A stretch of DNA of 64,000 bases from Martinezella rhizogenes (GCF_027460065.1 NZ_JAPYZZ010000007.1:186001-250000), one strand, 5' to 3'. Shown: positions 21,561-31,883, counted from the first letter of the stretch. A program made the numbers and translations. The notes: generated by a model not told the origin, from the sequence alone.

Positions 21561-21916
21561 TCCAGCGCTCCCTTTTTCCACTCATAGATAAAGCCGATGG
21601 TGAGGACGCCAAGGAACACCATCATCGACCAGAAACCGAACCAGCCCATCTCGCCGAAAGACACCGCCCAGGGAAACAGGAAGGCGACTTCCAGATCGAA
21701 GATGATGAACAGGATCGACACAAGATAAAATCGGATATCGAACTTCATGCGGGCGTCGTCGAAGGCATTGAAACCGCACTCGAAAGCGGAAAGCTTTTCC
21801 GGGTCCGGCGCCTTGTAAGCGACAGCAAACGGCGCAATGAGAAGCGCCAGGCCAATGACAAGAGCGATACCGATGAATATTGCGATCGGAATGTAGGAAC
21901 TGAGGAGTTCAGTCAT
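21551..21916 (-). CDS. nuoA: NADH-quinone oxidoreductase subunit A
   Basis: First gene of the operon; a three-helix membrane subunit (121 residues) at the junction of the two arms. The conserved loop is [43 protein letters not shown] in two blocks, with the cysteine and the D/E residues of the quinone-site loop. The ATG at 21916 has GGAAGAG upstream on the minus strand. The longer open frame beyond it runs into AT-rich leader sequence and is rejected. Confidence 0.97.
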   Translation of the reverse strand: MTELLSSYIPIAIFIGIALVIGLALLIAPFAVAYKAPDPEKLSAFECGFNAFDDARMKFDIRFYLVSILFIIFDLEVAFLFPWAVSFGEMGWFGFWSMMVFLGVLTIGFIYEWKKGALEWA

Positions 21917-22352
21917 GGTCTCTTCCTTGCCCGGCCGGGTGCCGGACCTGCCTTTGCGACTGATAAGTCTCAAGGCGCACAAATATGTTGCAACGCCAAA
22001 GTGGTTAGCGCAGCCGCGCCCTCTCTGCAAGAGTTTAGGCACCATTTCAAGACACCTGCCGCATTGATTGGCAACAATATTGCCCGAATTGACGCAAATT
22101 TGGGCCACAATTCCGACCTAAGCCCCTCAAATACAATAATAATCGATTGAAGGACGCAACCGCAAAAAAGTCACACGAATTTTACATCGAAATGGCGGCG
22201 AAGTGACGGTTTTCGGAGATCGAAACTTGACTAAACAACACAGGAAAAATCGCGCATAAAAAGGCTGGAATCAGCCACCGGAAACACCAGCGCCGAAGTG
22301 GGCACTCAAGGCGTTTTTTTCGTTTTTGGAGAGGCATTTCAGGAGAGAGAAA
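21917..22352. other. Leader and promoter region of the nuo operon
   Basis: About 435 bases without a gene, AT-richer than its surroundings, between nuoA and the first tRNA-Asp. It must hold the nuo promoter on the minus strand and the 3' end of the tRNA-Asp transcript. I could not assign a clear -35/-10 pair or a U-run terminator. Confidence 0.5.
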
Positions 22353-22429
22353 TGGCGCGAGTGACGGGGCTCGAACCCGCGACCTCCGGCGTGACAGGCC
22401 GGCACTCTAACCGACTGAGCTACACCCGC
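22353..22429 (-). tRNA. tRNA-Asp(GTC), copy 1
   Basis: 77 bases including encoded CCA. On the minus strand the acceptor is GCGGGTG pairing with CACTCGC (one G-U), discriminator G, anticodon loop CTGTCAC giving GTC, and T-loop GTTCGAG. It differs from copy 2 by one base in the D-arm. Confidence 0.96.
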
Positions 22430-22470
22430 GCTCCACAGACATTTGTCTGCGTATTTTCCGAGGAACAGGA

Positions 22471-22547
22471 TGGCGCGAGTGACGGGGCTCGAACCCGCGA
22501 CCTCCGGCGTGACAGGCCGGCACTCTAACCAACTGAGCTACACCCGC
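22471..22547 (-). tRNA. tRNA-Asp(GTC), copy 2
   Basis: Same structure as copy 1, offset by 118 bases, with TTGGTTAGAG in place of TCGGTTAGAG in the D-arm. The 41-base spacer and shared direction suggest a tandem duplication and one transcript. Confidence 0.96.
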
Positions 22548-22992
22548 TTATCCTGACGGCAGGAACTTGTCCCGCCGTACGAACCAGCCTCGGCTGTTCG
22601 TTGAGCGGCTAACTACGGCGTTCGTGCGGGGGTGTCAAGCGGGTTTCACGACAAAAGAATAAGCTTCCTCATTTTGATCGGGAAAAATCGGAAGGCCTTT
22701 AAGTGCGATCGCCGCAAAGGCCATGTTTTCCGGGCTTTTCCCAACAAAAACAAAAAACTTGTCCACAGCCGCAGGCCACCATGGCGGCTTTTCTATAAAG
22801 CTGTCAGTGCATCACCCGGGCCCGATTTTGCCAAAAAGCCCGCAGTTCCCGGCTTTTTGCCCCTCGCCTTTCGCACCCGAAAAACTTGTCCGGAAAAAAA
22901 ACAAAAAAACTTCACAAAAGCTCTTGCGGTTTTTTTCCGATCCGAATACATCACGGCCACCGACGCGGCGGACATGATCCGCAAGACGCGAA
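22548..22992. other. Intergenic region between divergent tRNA genes, with a bidirectional hairpin
   Basis: About 445 bases with no convincing reading frame. It holds the promoters of tRNA-Asp (minus) and tRNA-Val (plus). At 22832-22859 there is a perfect 9-bp stem (CAAAAAGCC / GGCTTTTTG) with a 10-base loop, which looks like a terminator in both directions although no gene ends here. An unannotated small RNA is possible. Confidence 0.5.
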
Positions 22993-23068
22993 GGGCGATT
23001 AGCTCAGTTGGTAGAGCGCCTCGTTTACACCGAGGATGTCGGGAGTTCGAGTCTCTCATCGCCCACCA
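22993..23068 (+). tRNA. tRNA-Val(TAC)
   Basis: 76 bases with encoded CCA. Acceptor GGGCGAT pairs with ATCGCCC, discriminator A. The anticodon stem CCTCG/CGAGG encloses TTTACAC, giving TAC. D-arm AGCTCAGTTGGTAGAGC and T-loop GTTCGAG are canonical. Confidence 0.97.
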
Positions 23069-23391
23069 TTTTCCTAAAATCTCCCAATATACCTTCTCCA
23101 AGCCGATTGCTTCGCGGGTCGTGAAGCGCTTTGTCCTTAATTTCCCGCACGGGAATCAGACAGTCCTGCCCCCGATTTTACGCTAAAGGACCGGATTCGT
23201 AGTCCGAAACAACGACAATCGCTTTTTCCCGCCTCTCATCTATTCCAAATCGGGACTTCTGTTCCGGTTTCCGACAACTGGGCCGAATCTCTGTTCCACT
23301 CCGTAACATACCGAAAAATAAGCAGATTCAGACTTTTTAAAGAGATTTCGGGCATTGTTTACGTACCGTTTCATGATGAACGGCTGAACTG
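23069..23391. other. Intergenic region after tRNA-Val
   Basis: About 320 bases with no reading frame that looks like a gene, no clear terminator and no strong repeats. It probably carries the promoter of the small gene that follows. Confidence 0.4.
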
Positions 23392-23529
23392 ATGGATGAA
23401 ACCATGTCGATCGACGCGTTTGTAACTCTCGCGCTTATTGCGCTGCCTGTTTATATTTTTTTCCGCTGGGTCCAGCAGGACTCAGAAAAACAAGATACTC
23501 CCAAAAGTCCGAAGTCCATGGGGCGCTGA
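23392..23529 (+). CDS. 45-residue small membrane protein
   Basis: A short frame from ATG 23392 to TGA 23529: MDETMSIDAFVTLALIAL, then PVYIFFRWVQQD and a polar lysine/proline tail ending KSMGR. It has one predicted membrane helix (about residues 8-25) with a positive, soluble C-terminus, the layout of many small bacterial membrane proteins. An internal ATG at 23404 is the other possible start. The ribosome site is weak at both. I do not recognise it; conservation would decide whether it is real. Confidence 0.5.
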   Translation: MDETMSIDAFVTLALIALPVYIFFRWVQQDSEKQDTPKSPKSMGR

Positions 23530-23685
23530 TCTGTCAGGATCGGTCCGCGGCATTTTAACGGATCGCACCTGGACGAAATTCACCACGAGTCGATACTGAA
23601 AGAGCAACGCCGATGTTGCGGCTTGCCTCATGACGCATCGTTCAAGAGCGGCGATAGCCCTTGTGGGGCTCCCTTCGCCAAACAA

Positions 23686-23710
23686 AAAAGCCGGGCATTG
23701 CCCGGCTTTT
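23686..23710 (-). terminator. Terminator of the phytase-like gene
   Basis: An 11-bp perfect stem (AAAAGCCGGGC / GCCCGGCTTTT) with a 3-base loop, followed on the minus strand by TTTTTTG, 27 bases past the stop. Confidence 0.9.
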
Positions 23711-23736
23711 CTCATTTGCAACGCCATTCAGCGCGA

Positions 23737-25935
23737 TCAGTTGATCGCCTTCAGATTGACGGTGAAGAACAGCGTCTCGCCGGAAGAATCGTCCACACCG
23801 TCATTGTCGGTCACGGCATAGGCCGTTCCCGCCTTGTCAAAGGTGAAGCCTTCCAACTTGTCGACGACGTAGCCGTTAGTCTGAGCCTTGAGATCGGGCA
23901 GGAAATCATGCGCTTCCTGCTTGGCCACCAGCGGCAGCTCACCACCGATCTTGCCGGGCTTCAGGTCGGCGATCGCGACGCGATAGAGCTTCTTGATCTT
24001 GGCCTTGTCACCAATCTGGTTGTCGCGTTCGACGATATAGACATTATCGCCCTGCGCGGTGATTTCGGAAAGGCCGACCCAGCCGGCTTCGGTCTTGTCG
24101 AGCGGGTAACGCACGGCGCCCCACTCCTTGGACTTCGGATTATAGGAGACAAGCTTGACGAAGCCCTTCTCATCCGTGCCCCATTCGCGCTGTACGGCCA
24201 TCCACAGCGTGGCATCATCGCCCTTGCCGACCATGGTCACGCCTTCGAAACCGAAGCGGGTGTCACCGGCGAGTAGTTCCTTCGGCAGTGCGATCTCGGC
24301 CTTGATCTCGCCCTTGGCGTTGACGTTGTAGAGCGCGTGCGGAACGAGCTTGGCGCTATCGCCTTCCGAGGCCAGCCAGAAGCCGCCCTTGCCGTCGAGC
24401 GTGATGCCTTCGATATCGAGCTTCTGGGCAGCGATGCCGTCACGCTTGACGCGCAGCACGCTGGTGATGGTGGCGGGCTTCTTCGTAGCGTCGATGGTGT
24501 AGATCGACGGCTGGTTGCCATAGACCGAGTCGGACACGGCGTAGAGAATGCCGGGCTTTTCGGCATCGCCAACCAAGCCCGAAAGAGCACCCCAGCCGAT
24601 CGGCGCACCATCGACGGTGGCGGAGACGAGCTGCGGATAGGCCGCCTGGCCTTCCGCACGTTCATAGAGCATGACATGCGAGCGAGCACCGCCACCCTCG
24701 ACCAGATCGGCCTCGTTAGCCGTGACGAGAAGGTTGCGCGAGGGAATGGCAACAGCACCTTCCGGCGAAATGCCCGAAGGCAGGAGCTGCGTCAGCTGCG
24801 GCTCTGCGCCGGTATCCTTGTAGACGGCAACGACCGAGGCGCGCTCGGCAAGAACGAAGAAGTACTTCTGGCCATCGAAGGTTGCTGCCTCCAGACCTTC
24901 AGGCTCGATGCCCTTCGCCTTGGAGCGCTTTTCCGGATAGTGGCCGATGGCCGCAACCGCGTGCTCGAGCGAAGCACCGGCTTCATAAAGAAGCTTGCCG
25001 GTCTTGTCGAAAATGGTGAAGCCGCGCGAACCGCCCTGCCAGTCGCCCTCATTGGCGATGACGATACGATCATTGTCCAGCCACTTCACCGCATCCGGCT
25101 CGCGCTTGCGGCCTTCCTGCTTGTCGGTGAACTTCAGCTGGCCATCGGTCTTGGTGTCGATGCCTTCCAGATTGACGGTGCCGGCGGAGAAATGGGTCTT
25201 CACCGTGCCGGTCTTGCCGTCGATGATGACGATATGGTTGTTCTCCTGCAGCGTGAGCGCAATCTCGCCATTGGCATTGATCGAGACGAATTCCGGCTCC
25301 GGATCCTCAGGGGAAATTTCAGCGAGACCGGTAACATCGATCTTCTTCAGGGTCGCGCAATCGGCCACGCCGTCCTTCAGGCCGACCGTCACCAGATAAC
25401 CGGCCGGCATCTGCGGCAATGCGCCTTCGTTCACCTCTTCATCGCGTTCGTTTTCGATCGCGATGGCGGCAAAGGTCCTGTCCGGGGAAACGGCAACGGA
25501 ATCAGGCTGGCCACCGAGATCACAGCTCGCTTCGATCTTTTTGGTGGCGATATCGACCGTCACCAGCTTGCCGGAGGGGTTGGCACGATTTTCCGACGTG
25601 TTGACGCCGGCCAGAACCTTCGCACCTGCAACGGCAACCGAGGTCGGCTCGCCCTGCAGCAGCAATGCGCCGCCGGCCTTCGGAGCCTTTGCGTCGGTGA
25701 TGTCGATGAAGCCGATGCCACCAAGCGGGCTGTCGGAATAGATCAGCGTCTTGCCATCTTCGCTGGCAGTGACGATTTCAGCCGAGGTGACGGACTTGGC
25801 GTCCTTGTCCGCAGGCAGGTTTTTCGCTACCGGGAAAGACGCAATGCGGTTGAAAACCGGCTCGGCAGCGGCCGGGAAGGCAGCGGATGTGAGCAGTGCC
25901 GCAGTCAAAGCCATATGAGAAAATCGGAACGCCAT
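23737..25935 (-). CDS. Secreted esterase-like-activity-of-phytase family protein
   Basis: A 732-residue exported protein with a signal peptide (about residues 1-24, cleavage after AAA). It has a repetitive beta-propeller-like body: repeated blades such as EPTSVAVAGAKVLAG, QPDSVAVSPDRTFAAIAIENE and SPEGAVAIPSRNLLVTANE. The C-terminal half has KLDIEGITLDGKGGFWLASEGD and FGFEGVTMVGKGDD, typical of the phytase-like (PF13449) family. Similar rhizobial proteins are annotated as phytase-like or alkaline-phosphatase-like, but I see no proof of phosphate-ester substrate. AAGGGGGA precedes the ATG. It is monocistronic, with its own terminator. Confidence 0.85.
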   Translation of the reverse strand: MAFRFSHMALTAALLTSAAFPAAAEPVFNRIASFPVAKNLPADKDAKSVTSAEIVTASEDGKTLIYSDSPLGGIGFIDITDAKAPKAGGALLLQGEPTSVAVAGAKVLAGVNTSENRANPSGKLVTVDIATKKIEASCDLGGQPDSVAVSPDRTFAAIAIENERDEEVNEGALPQMPAGYLVTVGLKDGVADCATLKKIDVTGLAEISPEDPEPEFVSINANGEIALTLQENNHIVIIDGKTGTVKTHFSAGTVNLEGIDTKTDGQLKFTDKQEGRKREPDAVKWLDNDRIVIANEGDWQGGSRGFTIFDKTGKLLYEAGASLEHAVAAIGHYPEKRSKAKGIEPEGLEAATFDGQKYFFVLAERASVVAVYKDTGAEPQLTQLLPSGISPEGAVAIPSRNLLVTANEADLVEGGGARSHVMLYERAEGQAAYPQLVSATVDGAPIGWGALSGLVGDAEKPGILYAVSDSVYGNQPSIYTIDATKKPATITSVLRVKRDGIAAQKLDIEGITLDGKGGFWLASEGDSAKLVPHALYNVNAKGEIKAEIALPKELLAGDTRFGFEGVTMVGKGDDATLWMAVQREWGTDEKGFVKLVSYNPKSKEWGAVRYPLDKTEAGWVGLSEITAQGDNVYIVERDNQIGDKAKIKKLYRVAIADLKPGKIGGELPLVAKQEAHDFLPDLKAQTNGYVVDKLEGFTFDKAGTAYAVTDNDGVDDSSGETLFFTVNLKAIN

Positions 25936-26022
25936 TTTAATCCCCCTTGGGTCCAGAAATACCCCATGGCTTCTGCGTCAAAGACGTGACACTGGCATGA
26001 CATTTCATGGCGGTGGAATCAA

Positions 26023-26049
26023 AAAGCCCGGCCATGGAGGCCGGGCTTT
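26023..26049 (-). terminator. Strong hairpin terminator with no obvious gene
   Basis: An 11-bp perfect stem (AAAGCCCGGCC / GGCCGGGCTTT) followed on the minus strand by TTTTTG. The nearest minus-strand gene, hupB, has its own terminator at 26240-26274, so this one may end a short RNA in between. Confidence 0.7.
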
Positions 26050-26239
26050 CGTGTTTATGCGCACATTCCGGGTTTCGAAACGCCGTGTCTCCGGATGGAA
26101 GCTACACAGGCGTACCTCGAGACTTTCAATCCACACCCTACGGGGTGAAACCGGGCCGCCCGAAAGAGCTTTCGGAGGCCGCCACTTCACGCCTGATGAT
26201 GGCATGAGCGCGTCACAACATGTTTCCTCGTGAACCTGA

Positions 26240-26274
26240 AAAGCCGCCTGCCCGCCGCCGGGCATTGCGGCTTT
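26240..26274 (-). terminator. Terminator of hupB
   Basis: Outer stem AAAGCCGC / GCGGCTTT with an inner GCCCG / CGGGC stem, followed by TTTTC on the minus strand, 10 bases past the hupB stop. Confidence 0.75.
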
Positions 26275-26283
26275 CCGGAAACC

Positions 26284-26559
26284 TTACGAGTTGACTGCGT
26301 CCTTCAGGCCCTTGCCTGCGGAAAACTTCGGCACGTTGCGAGCCGGGATATCGACTTCAGCACCCGTGGAAGGGTTACGGCCCTTGGAGGCTTCACGACG
26401 GCTTACGGAGAAGCTGCCGAAGCCGGCGAGACGGATGTCGCCACCGTTCTTCAGTTCGCCCTGTACGGTTTCGAATACGGCATCAACAGCGGAAGCAGCA
26501 TCTGCCTTCGTGAGACCAGCCTTTTCGGCAACAGCAGAGACGAGCTCGTTCTTGTTCAT
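26284..26559 (-). CDS. hupB: DNA-binding protein HU
   Basis: Nucleoid protein of 91 residues that binds and bends DNA without sequence specificity. The HU/IHF fold is complete: MNKNELVSAVAEKAGLTKADA, then GDIRLAGFGSFSVSRREASKGRNP with the signature, and the DNA-inserting arm TGAEVDIPARNVPKFSAGK. GAAAGGGGTGG lies before the ATG. It sits downstream of lon in the same direction, the common lon-hup neighbourhood, but a terminator separates the two. Confidence 0.96.
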   Translation of the reverse strand: MNKNELVSAVAEKAGLTKADAASAVDAVFETVQGELKNGGDIRLAGFGSFSVSRREASKGRNPSTGAEVDIPARNVPKFSAGKGLKDAVNS

Positions 26560-26691
26560 GTTTCCACCCCTTTCAATGGTTTGAAACGACTAAAATTAAG
26601 CCGGCGCAGAATACATTCGCATCCGCGCACAGCAACTCAAAAGCGCTGGAATCGCCTGAAAAACAAGGGGTCTGCGATTTTTTTCACAAAA

Positions 26692-26715
26692 AAGGCCGAC
26701 ATTTCTGCCGGCCTT
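26692..26715 (-). terminator. Terminator of lon
   Basis: A 10-bp stem (AAGGCCGACA / TGCCGGCCTT, one G-T pair) with loop TTTC, followed by TTTTTTG on the minus strand, 134 bases past the lon stop. Confidence 0.8.
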
Positions 26716-26849
26716 CCACATATTCGTGCCAATTTGGCATCAGTTGCGCGGAGCTGGGCACCGCACATGCGCTCAGACACCTAACGCATTGATTCTATGC
26801 ACTGCCCGTCGCGAAAGGCGATTCCCGCCCCCCGCGACGACGCGCACCA

Positions 26850-29267
26850 TCAATGCGCGATCGTCTGGTTGCCGTCGTCGACACCTTCGACCGTTGCAAT
26901 AACAGGCGTCTCGATGCTGCCATCCCACTCGATGGGTTCCGGCTGGCGAATGAGGGCGTGCTTGATGACCTCGCCCATGCGCGACACCGGAATGATTTCC
27001 ATCTCGTTCTTCACATTATCCGGAATCTCCGCCAGATCCTTGGCGTTTTCTTCCGGGATAAGCACCTTCTTGATGCCGCCGCGCAGAGCCGCAAGCAGCT
27101 TTTCCTTCAGGCCGCCGATCGGCAGAACGCGACCACGAAGCGTGATCTCGCCCGTCATCGCCACATCCTTGGAGACCGGAATACCGGTCATGATGGAGAC
27201 GATAGCGGTTGCCATGGCAACACCGGCAGACGGTCCGTCCTTCGGGGTTGCACCTTCGGGAACGTGAACGTGGATGTCGCTCTTGTCGAAGCGCGGCGGT
27301 TCGATGCCGAAGTCCACGGCGCGCGAGCGGACATAGGATGCCGCCGCGGAAATGGATTCCTTCATCACTTCCTTGAGGTTGCCGGTGACCGTCATGCGGC
27401 CCTTGCCCGGCATCATCACGCCTTCGATGGTGAGCAGCTCACCGCCGACTTCCGTCCAGGCCAGACCGGTGACGACACCAACCTGATCCTCGCGCTCGGC
27501 CTCGCCGTGGCGGAACCGCGGAACGCCGAGATAATCCTCGATGTTTGCAGCCGTGACCGCAACAGACGTGGATTTGCCCTTGATGATCTCGGTCACCGCC
27601 TTGCGGGCAAGCTTCATCAATTCGCGTTCAAAGTTGCGAACACCGGCTTCCCGTGTGTACTGCTGGCTGATGGCCATCAGGGCATCGTCGCTGACCGAGA
27701 ACTCTTCCGGACGCAGGGCATGTTCCTTGATCGCCTTCGGCAACAGGTGACGCTTGGCGATTTCGCGCTTTTCGTCTTCCGTGTAACCGGCAATGCGGAT
27801 CACTTCCATACGGTCCATCAGCGGACCCGGAATGTTCAACGTGTTGGCCGTGGTCACGAACATCACGTCGGACAGGTCGTATTCCACTTCAAGGTAGTGG
27901 TCCATGAAGGTGGAGTTCTGTTCCGGATCAAGGACCTCAAGCAGTGCGGACGACGGATCGCCACGGAAATCCATGCCCATCTTGTCGATTTCATCGAGCA
28001 GGAAGAGCGGGTTCGCCTTCTTGGCCTTCTTCATCGACTGGACGATCTTGCCCGGCATGGAGCCGATATAGGTGCGGCGGTGACCGCGGATTTCCGCCTC
28101 GTCACGCACGCCACCCAGCGCCATACGCACATATTCGCGGCCGGTCGCCTTGGCGATCGACTTGGCGAGCGAGGTCTTGCCGACGCCGGGAGGACCGACG
28201 AGGCACAGGATCGGGCCGCGGATCTTGGTCGCGCGCGCCTGTACCGCCAGGTACTCGACGATGCGTTCCTTGACCTTGTCCAGACCGAAGTGATCCTGAT
28301 CGAGGATCGTCTCGGCGGCATTGAGATCGGTCTTGATCTTCGACTTCTTGCCCCAGGGCAGACCAAGCAGCCAGTCCAGATAGTTGCGCACGACGGTCGC
28401 TTCCGCGGACATCGGGCTCATCTGGCGAAGCTTCTTCATTTCCGCGTCGGCCTTGTCCCTCGCTTCCTTGGAAAGCTTGGTCTTGGCGATGCGCTCTTCC
28501 AGCTCGGCCATCTCGTCACGGCCATCCTCGCCGTCACCGAGTTCCTTCTGGATCGCCTTCATCTGCTCGTTCAGATAATATTCGCGCTGGGTCTTCTCCA
28601 TCTGGCGCTTGACGCGCGAGCGGATGCGCTTTTCGACCTGAAGCACGGAAATTTCGCCTTCCATGAAGCCGAGCGCTTTTTCAAGCCGCTGCTTCACGCT
28701 GACGGTTTCGAGCATTTCCTGCTTTTCGGTGATCTTGATCGACAGGTGCGAAGCGACCGTATCGGCCAGCTTCGAATAATCGTCGATCTGGCCGGCAGCG
28801 CCGACAACCTCGGGCGAAATCTTCTTGTTGAGCTTCACATAGCTCTCGAATTCCGAAACGACCGAACGCGACAGCGCCTCGATCTCGACCGGATCTTCAG
28901 CGGGTTCCTGCAGCGGCGTCGCGGAGGCTTCGTAGAAATCCTCTCGGTCGGTATAGCTGTCGATCTGGGCGCGGCCTTTGCCTTCCACCAGCACCTTCAC
29001 GGTGCCATCGGGAAGCTTCAGAAGCTGCAGCACATTGGCGACCGTGCCAACCTTGTGGATAGCCTCGGGAGCCGGATCGTCATCGCTGGCGTTGATCTGG
29101 GTGACAAGCATGATCTGCTTGTCCGAGCCCATGACTTCCTCGAGCGCACGAATGGATTTTTCCCGCCCGACGAACAGGGGAACGATCATATGCGGGAAAA
29201 CGACAATGTCGCGCAGGGGAAGTACCGGATAGGTACCGCCAGATGCCGCAGACGTGATGTTCGTCAT
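26850..29267 (-). CDS. lon: ATP-dependent protease Lon
   Basis: Cytoplasmic AAA+ serine protease of 805 residues that degrades misfolded and regulatory proteins. The N-terminal substrate domain opens with [24 protein letters not shown] coiled-coil stretch follows, then Walker [16 protein letters not shown], Walker [11 protein letters not shown], and the protease domain with the catalytic serine in [14 protein letters not shown] and lysine in [10 protein letters not shown]. The length matches the family. AGGAAAGGAAA lies upstream of the ATG, and an RpoH-like promoter can be read about 80-110 bases before it. Confidence 0.98.
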   Translation of the reverse strand: MTNITSAASGGTYPVLPLRDIVVFPHMIVPLFVGREKSIRALEEVMGSDKQIMLVTQINASDDDPAPEAIHKVGTVANVLQLLKLPDGTVKVLVEGKGRAQIDSYTDREDFYEASATPLQEPAEDPVEIEALSRSVVSEFESYVKLNKKISPEVVGAAGQIDDYSKLADTVASHLSIKITEKQEMLETVSVKQRLEKALGFMEGEISVLQVEKRIRSRVKRQMEKTQREYYLNEQMKAIQKELGDGEDGRDEMAELEERIAKTKLSKEARDKADAEMKKLRQMSPMSAEATVVRNYLDWLLGLPWGKKSKIKTDLNAAETILDQDHFGLDKVKERIVEYLAVQARATKIRGPILCLVGPPGVGKTSLAKSIAKATGREYVRMALGGVRDEAEIRGHRRTYIGSMPGKIVQSMKKAKKANPLFLLDEIDKMGMDFRGDPSSALLEVLDPEQNSTFMDHYLEVEYDLSDVMFVTTANTLNIPGPLMDRMEVIRIAGYTEDEKREIAKRHLLPKAIKEHALRPEEFSVSDDALMAISQQYTREAGVRNFERELMKLARKAVTEIIKGKSTSVAVTAANIEDYLGVPRFRHGEAEREDQVGVVTGLAWTEVGGELLTIEGVMMPGKGRMTVTGNLKEVMKESISAAASYVRSRAVDFGIEPPRFDKSDIHVHVPEGATPKDGPSAGVAMATAIVSIMTGIPVSKDVAMTGEITLRGRVLPIGGLKEKLLAALRGGIKKVLIPEENAKDLAEIPDNVKNEMEIIPVSRMGEVIKHALIRQPEPIEWDGSIETPVIATVEGVDDGNQTIAH

Positions 29268-29348
29268 ATCATTTCCTTTCCTGGTCCCTTTCGGGACACC
29301 TTGCCGGACATCTTGGGGGCATCCGGCACATTCATTTCTCGAGACTGA

Positions 29349-29377
29349 AAGTGGAGTTTCGAAACCCCGATTTCAAG
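29349..29377 (-). promoter_or_regulatory. Possible RpoH (heat-shock) promoter of lon
   Basis: On the minus strand CTTGAA at 29377-29372 is followed after 17 bases by CCACTT. The alphaproteobacterial RpoH consensus, as I know it, is CTTGAA, 17-18 bases, then CCTATNT. The -35 is perfect and the -10 partial. Confidence 0.4.
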
Positions 29378-29627
29378 TCACCGGAAGAGACGGTCCCGCG
29401 CACCGGCAGAACCGTGAAATTCAACAAAACCCAGCGCCGGCTATTACTCCCGACATTTCCGGTTATCCCCAAGGGTCGGGAACCGGGTCGCCGACGGTAA
29501 TTCACATTTCCGTCATATCGCGCTGCAAATCAGTTGTAAGACTTTATCAGCAAAGCGCAATCCGCTCCAAACGCAAAATCAGGCTTCGCCAAGTTAGGCG
29601 CAAGTTTCGACGCAACACACAACGGAA

Positions 29628-29651
29628 AAGGCCCGCACGGATGCGGGCCTT
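29628..29651 (-). terminator. Terminator of clpX
   Basis: A perfect 10-bp stem (AAGGCCCGCA / TGCGGGCCTT) with a 4-base loop and a short T run on the minus strand, 31 bases past the clpX stop. Confidence 0.85.
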
Positions 29652-29681
29652 CTGATTTCATCACAGTACTGGACCAGCTTA

Positions 29682-30959
29682 TCAGGCCGAAACGTTGGTC
29701 TTTTCTTCCTGACGATCCGCATAGATATAGAGCGGACGGGCCACACCGCTGACGACGTCGTTGGAGATGACAACTTCGCGAACACCTTCCAGGGTCGGCA
29801 GTTCGAACATGGTATCCAGCAGGATCTTTTCCATGATCGAGCGCAGGCCGCGGGCACCGGTCTTACGGGTGATCGCCTTGCGGGCAATCTCGCGCAGCGC
29901 GTCCTCGTGGAAGGTCAGTTCCACATCTTCCATCTCGAACAGGCGCTGATACTGCTTGACGAGCGCGTTCTTCGGCTCGGACAGAATCTGGATCAGCGCA
30001 TCTTCATCAAGGTCTTCCAGCGTTGCCAGAACGGGCAGACGGCCGATGAATTCCGGGATGAGACCGAACTTCACCAGATCTTCCGGCTCCAGCTCGCGCA
30101 GCACCTCGCCCACACGGCGATCGTCTTCCGCCTTGACGGTCGCACCGAAGCCGATCGAGGTCTTTTCACCACGGGCCGAGATGATCTTGTCGAGGCCGGC
30201 GAATGCGCCGCCGCAGATGAACAGGATGTTGGTCGTATCCACCTGCAGGAATTCCTGCTGCGGATGCTTGCGGCCGCCCTGCGGCGGAACGGAGGCGACC
30301 GTGCCTTCCATGATCTTCAGAAGCGCCTGCTGGACGCCCTCGCCCGACACGTCGCGCGTGATGGACGGATTGTCCGACTTGCGGGAAATCTTGTCGACTT
30401 CGTCGATATAGACGATGCCGCGCTGGGCGCGCTCGACATTATAATCCGCAGCCTGCAACAGCTTCAGGATGATGTTTTCCACGTCCTCGCCGACATAACC
30501 GGCTTCGGTCAGCGTCGTTGCGTCCGCCATGGTGAAGGGAACGTCGATGATGCGGGCGAGCGTCTGGGCAAGATAGGTCTTGCCGCAACCCGTCGGACCG
30601 ACGAGCATGATGTTCGACTTCGCAAGCTCGACATCGCCGTTCTTGGAGGCATGCGCGAGGCGCTTGTAATGGTTGTGAACGGCCACAGACAGGATTTTCT
30701 TCGCCTGCTTCTGACCGATGACATATTCGTCGAGAATCTTGATGATGTCCTGCGGGGTGGGAACACCCTCGCGCGACTTCACCATCGACGTCTTGTTCTC
30801 CTCGCGGATGATGTCCATGCACAATTCGACGCATTCATCGCAGATGAATACTGTCGGTCCGGCAATGAGTTTCCGGACTTCGTGCTGGCTCTTGCCGCAG
30901 AATGAACAATAGAGTGTATTCTTAGAGTCGCCGCCGTTGCTGCCGCTGACTTTGCTCAT
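29682..30959 (-). CDS. clpX: ATP-dependent Clp protease ATP-binding subunit ClpX
   Basis: AAA+ unfoldase (425 residues) that feeds substrates to ClpP; in alphaproteobacteria ClpXP also drives cell-cycle proteolysis such as that of CtrA. The N-terminal zinc-binding domain has [11 protein letters not shown] and CDECVELC. Walker A is [12 protein letters not shown], Walker B is [15 protein letters not shown], and the pore-loop and sensor regions include GFGATVK and the arginine-rich [21 protein letters not shown] precedes the ATG. It is separate from clpP by 290 bases, but in the same order and direction as usual. Confidence 0.98.
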   Translation of the reverse strand: MSKVSGSNGGDSKNTLYCSFCGKSQHEVRKLIAGPTVFICDECVELCMDIIREENKTSMVKSREGVPTPQDIIKILDEYVIGQKQAKKILSVAVHNHYKRLAHASKNGDVELAKSNIMLVGPTGCGKTYLAQTLARIIDVPFTMADATTLTEAGYVGEDVENIILKLLQAADYNVERAQRGIVYIDEVDKISRKSDNPSITRDVSGEGVQQALLKIMEGTVASVPPQGGRKHPQQEFLQVDTTNILFICGGAFAGLDKIISARGEKTSIGFGATVKAEDDRRVGEVLRELEPEDLVKFGLIPEFIGRLPVLATLEDLDEDALIQILSEPKNALVKQYQRLFEMEDVELTFHEDALREIARKAITRKTGARGLRSIMEKILLDTMFELPTLEGVREVVISNDVVSGVARPLYIYADRQEEKTNVSA

Positions 30960-31250
30960 ATCTCTTTCCTTCCAGCACGCCGCAGGTCCGCCAAACGGAT
31001 CGCGGTCAACTTACCGCCCGCAGATACGACAGCCCTTGGGGTGCATCGCCGTATCCGCCTCGTTTCCCGGGGTACTAACCGGTATCAGATACATGAGCTG
31101 ACCACCGGCTGCAACGAATTCCCCATCAAACAAGGCTACGTCATAAAAACTCAACATAGCCTTTATATATACTAATATCGCTTTCTGTTGCGGTTGAAAG
31201 CCCCGAAATTACTTTTGCGGGGTCAAACAAACGTTAGAAAGCGGCGCGCC

Positions 31251-31883
31251 TCAATTCGCGGCGGCGCCTTCCATTTCCTGGCGCGAGGTCAGGATCTTGT
31301 CGATCACACCCCAGTCCTTCGCCTCGTCTGCATCCATGAAGTGGTCGCGATCAAGGGTTTTTTCAACCTCTTCGAGCGTGCGGCCGGTGTGCTTCACGTA
31401 GACTTCATTGAGGCGACGCTTCATCTTGATGATGTCGCGGGCATGACGCTCGATATCCGATGCCTGGCCCTGGAAGCCGCCGGAAGGCTGGTGCACCATG
31501 ATGCGGGCGTTCGGGGTTGCGAAACGCATTCCCTTTTCGCCAGCAGCCAGAAGCAGCGAGCCCATGGATGCGGCCTGACCGACGCAGAGCGTCGAAACCG
31601 CGGGGCGGATGAACTGCATCGTATCGTAGATCGCCATGCCGGCGGTCACGACACCACCCGGCGAATTGATGTAGAGCGCGATTTCCTTCTTCGGGTTCTC
31701 AGCCTCGAGGAAAAGGAGCTGCGCGCAGACGAGCGACGCCATCTGGTCTTCCACCGGTCCGGTGAGGAAAATGATGCGTTCCTTGAGAAGACGGGAAAAT
31801 ATGTCGTAGGAGCGTTCGCCGCGATTGGTCTGCTCTACGACCATCGGCACCAGAGCCATGGCGGTATCAACTGGATTTTTCAT
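31251..31883 (-). CDS. clpP: ATP-dependent Clp protease proteolytic subunit ClpP
   Basis: Serine protease subunit (210 residues) that forms the ring chamber served by ClpX and ClpA. Catalytic Ser106 lies in [14 protein letters not shown] and His131 in [15 protein letters not shown]. The aspartate lies in the [16 protein letters not shown] stretch, and the oxyanion region [12 protein letters not shown] is intact. The start at 31883 has AAGGAC upstream. An RpoH-like promoter lies 70-100 bases before it. Confidence 0.97.
   Translation of the reverse strand: MKNPVDTAMALVPMVVEQTNRGERSYDIFSRLLKERIIFLTGPVEDQMASLVCAQLLFLEAENPKKEIALYINSPGGVVTAGMAIYDTMQFIRPAVSTLCVGQAASMGSLLLAAGEKGMRFATPNARIMVHQPSGGFQGQASDIERHARDIIKMKRRLNEVYVKHTGRTLEEVEKTLDRDHFMDADEAKDWGVIDKILTSRQEMEGAAAN

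Noticed and set aside
26122-26151. A single sequence resembling a type I-C CRISPR repeat (CACCC-GGGTG stem followed by TGGATTGAAAG on the minus strand)
   Set aside because: Only one copy, no spacers and no cas genes in the window; chance resemblance is likely.
26853-29348. Plus-strand frame of 831 codons opposite lon
   Set aside because: Mirrors the lon gene exactly; composition typical of an antisense frame.
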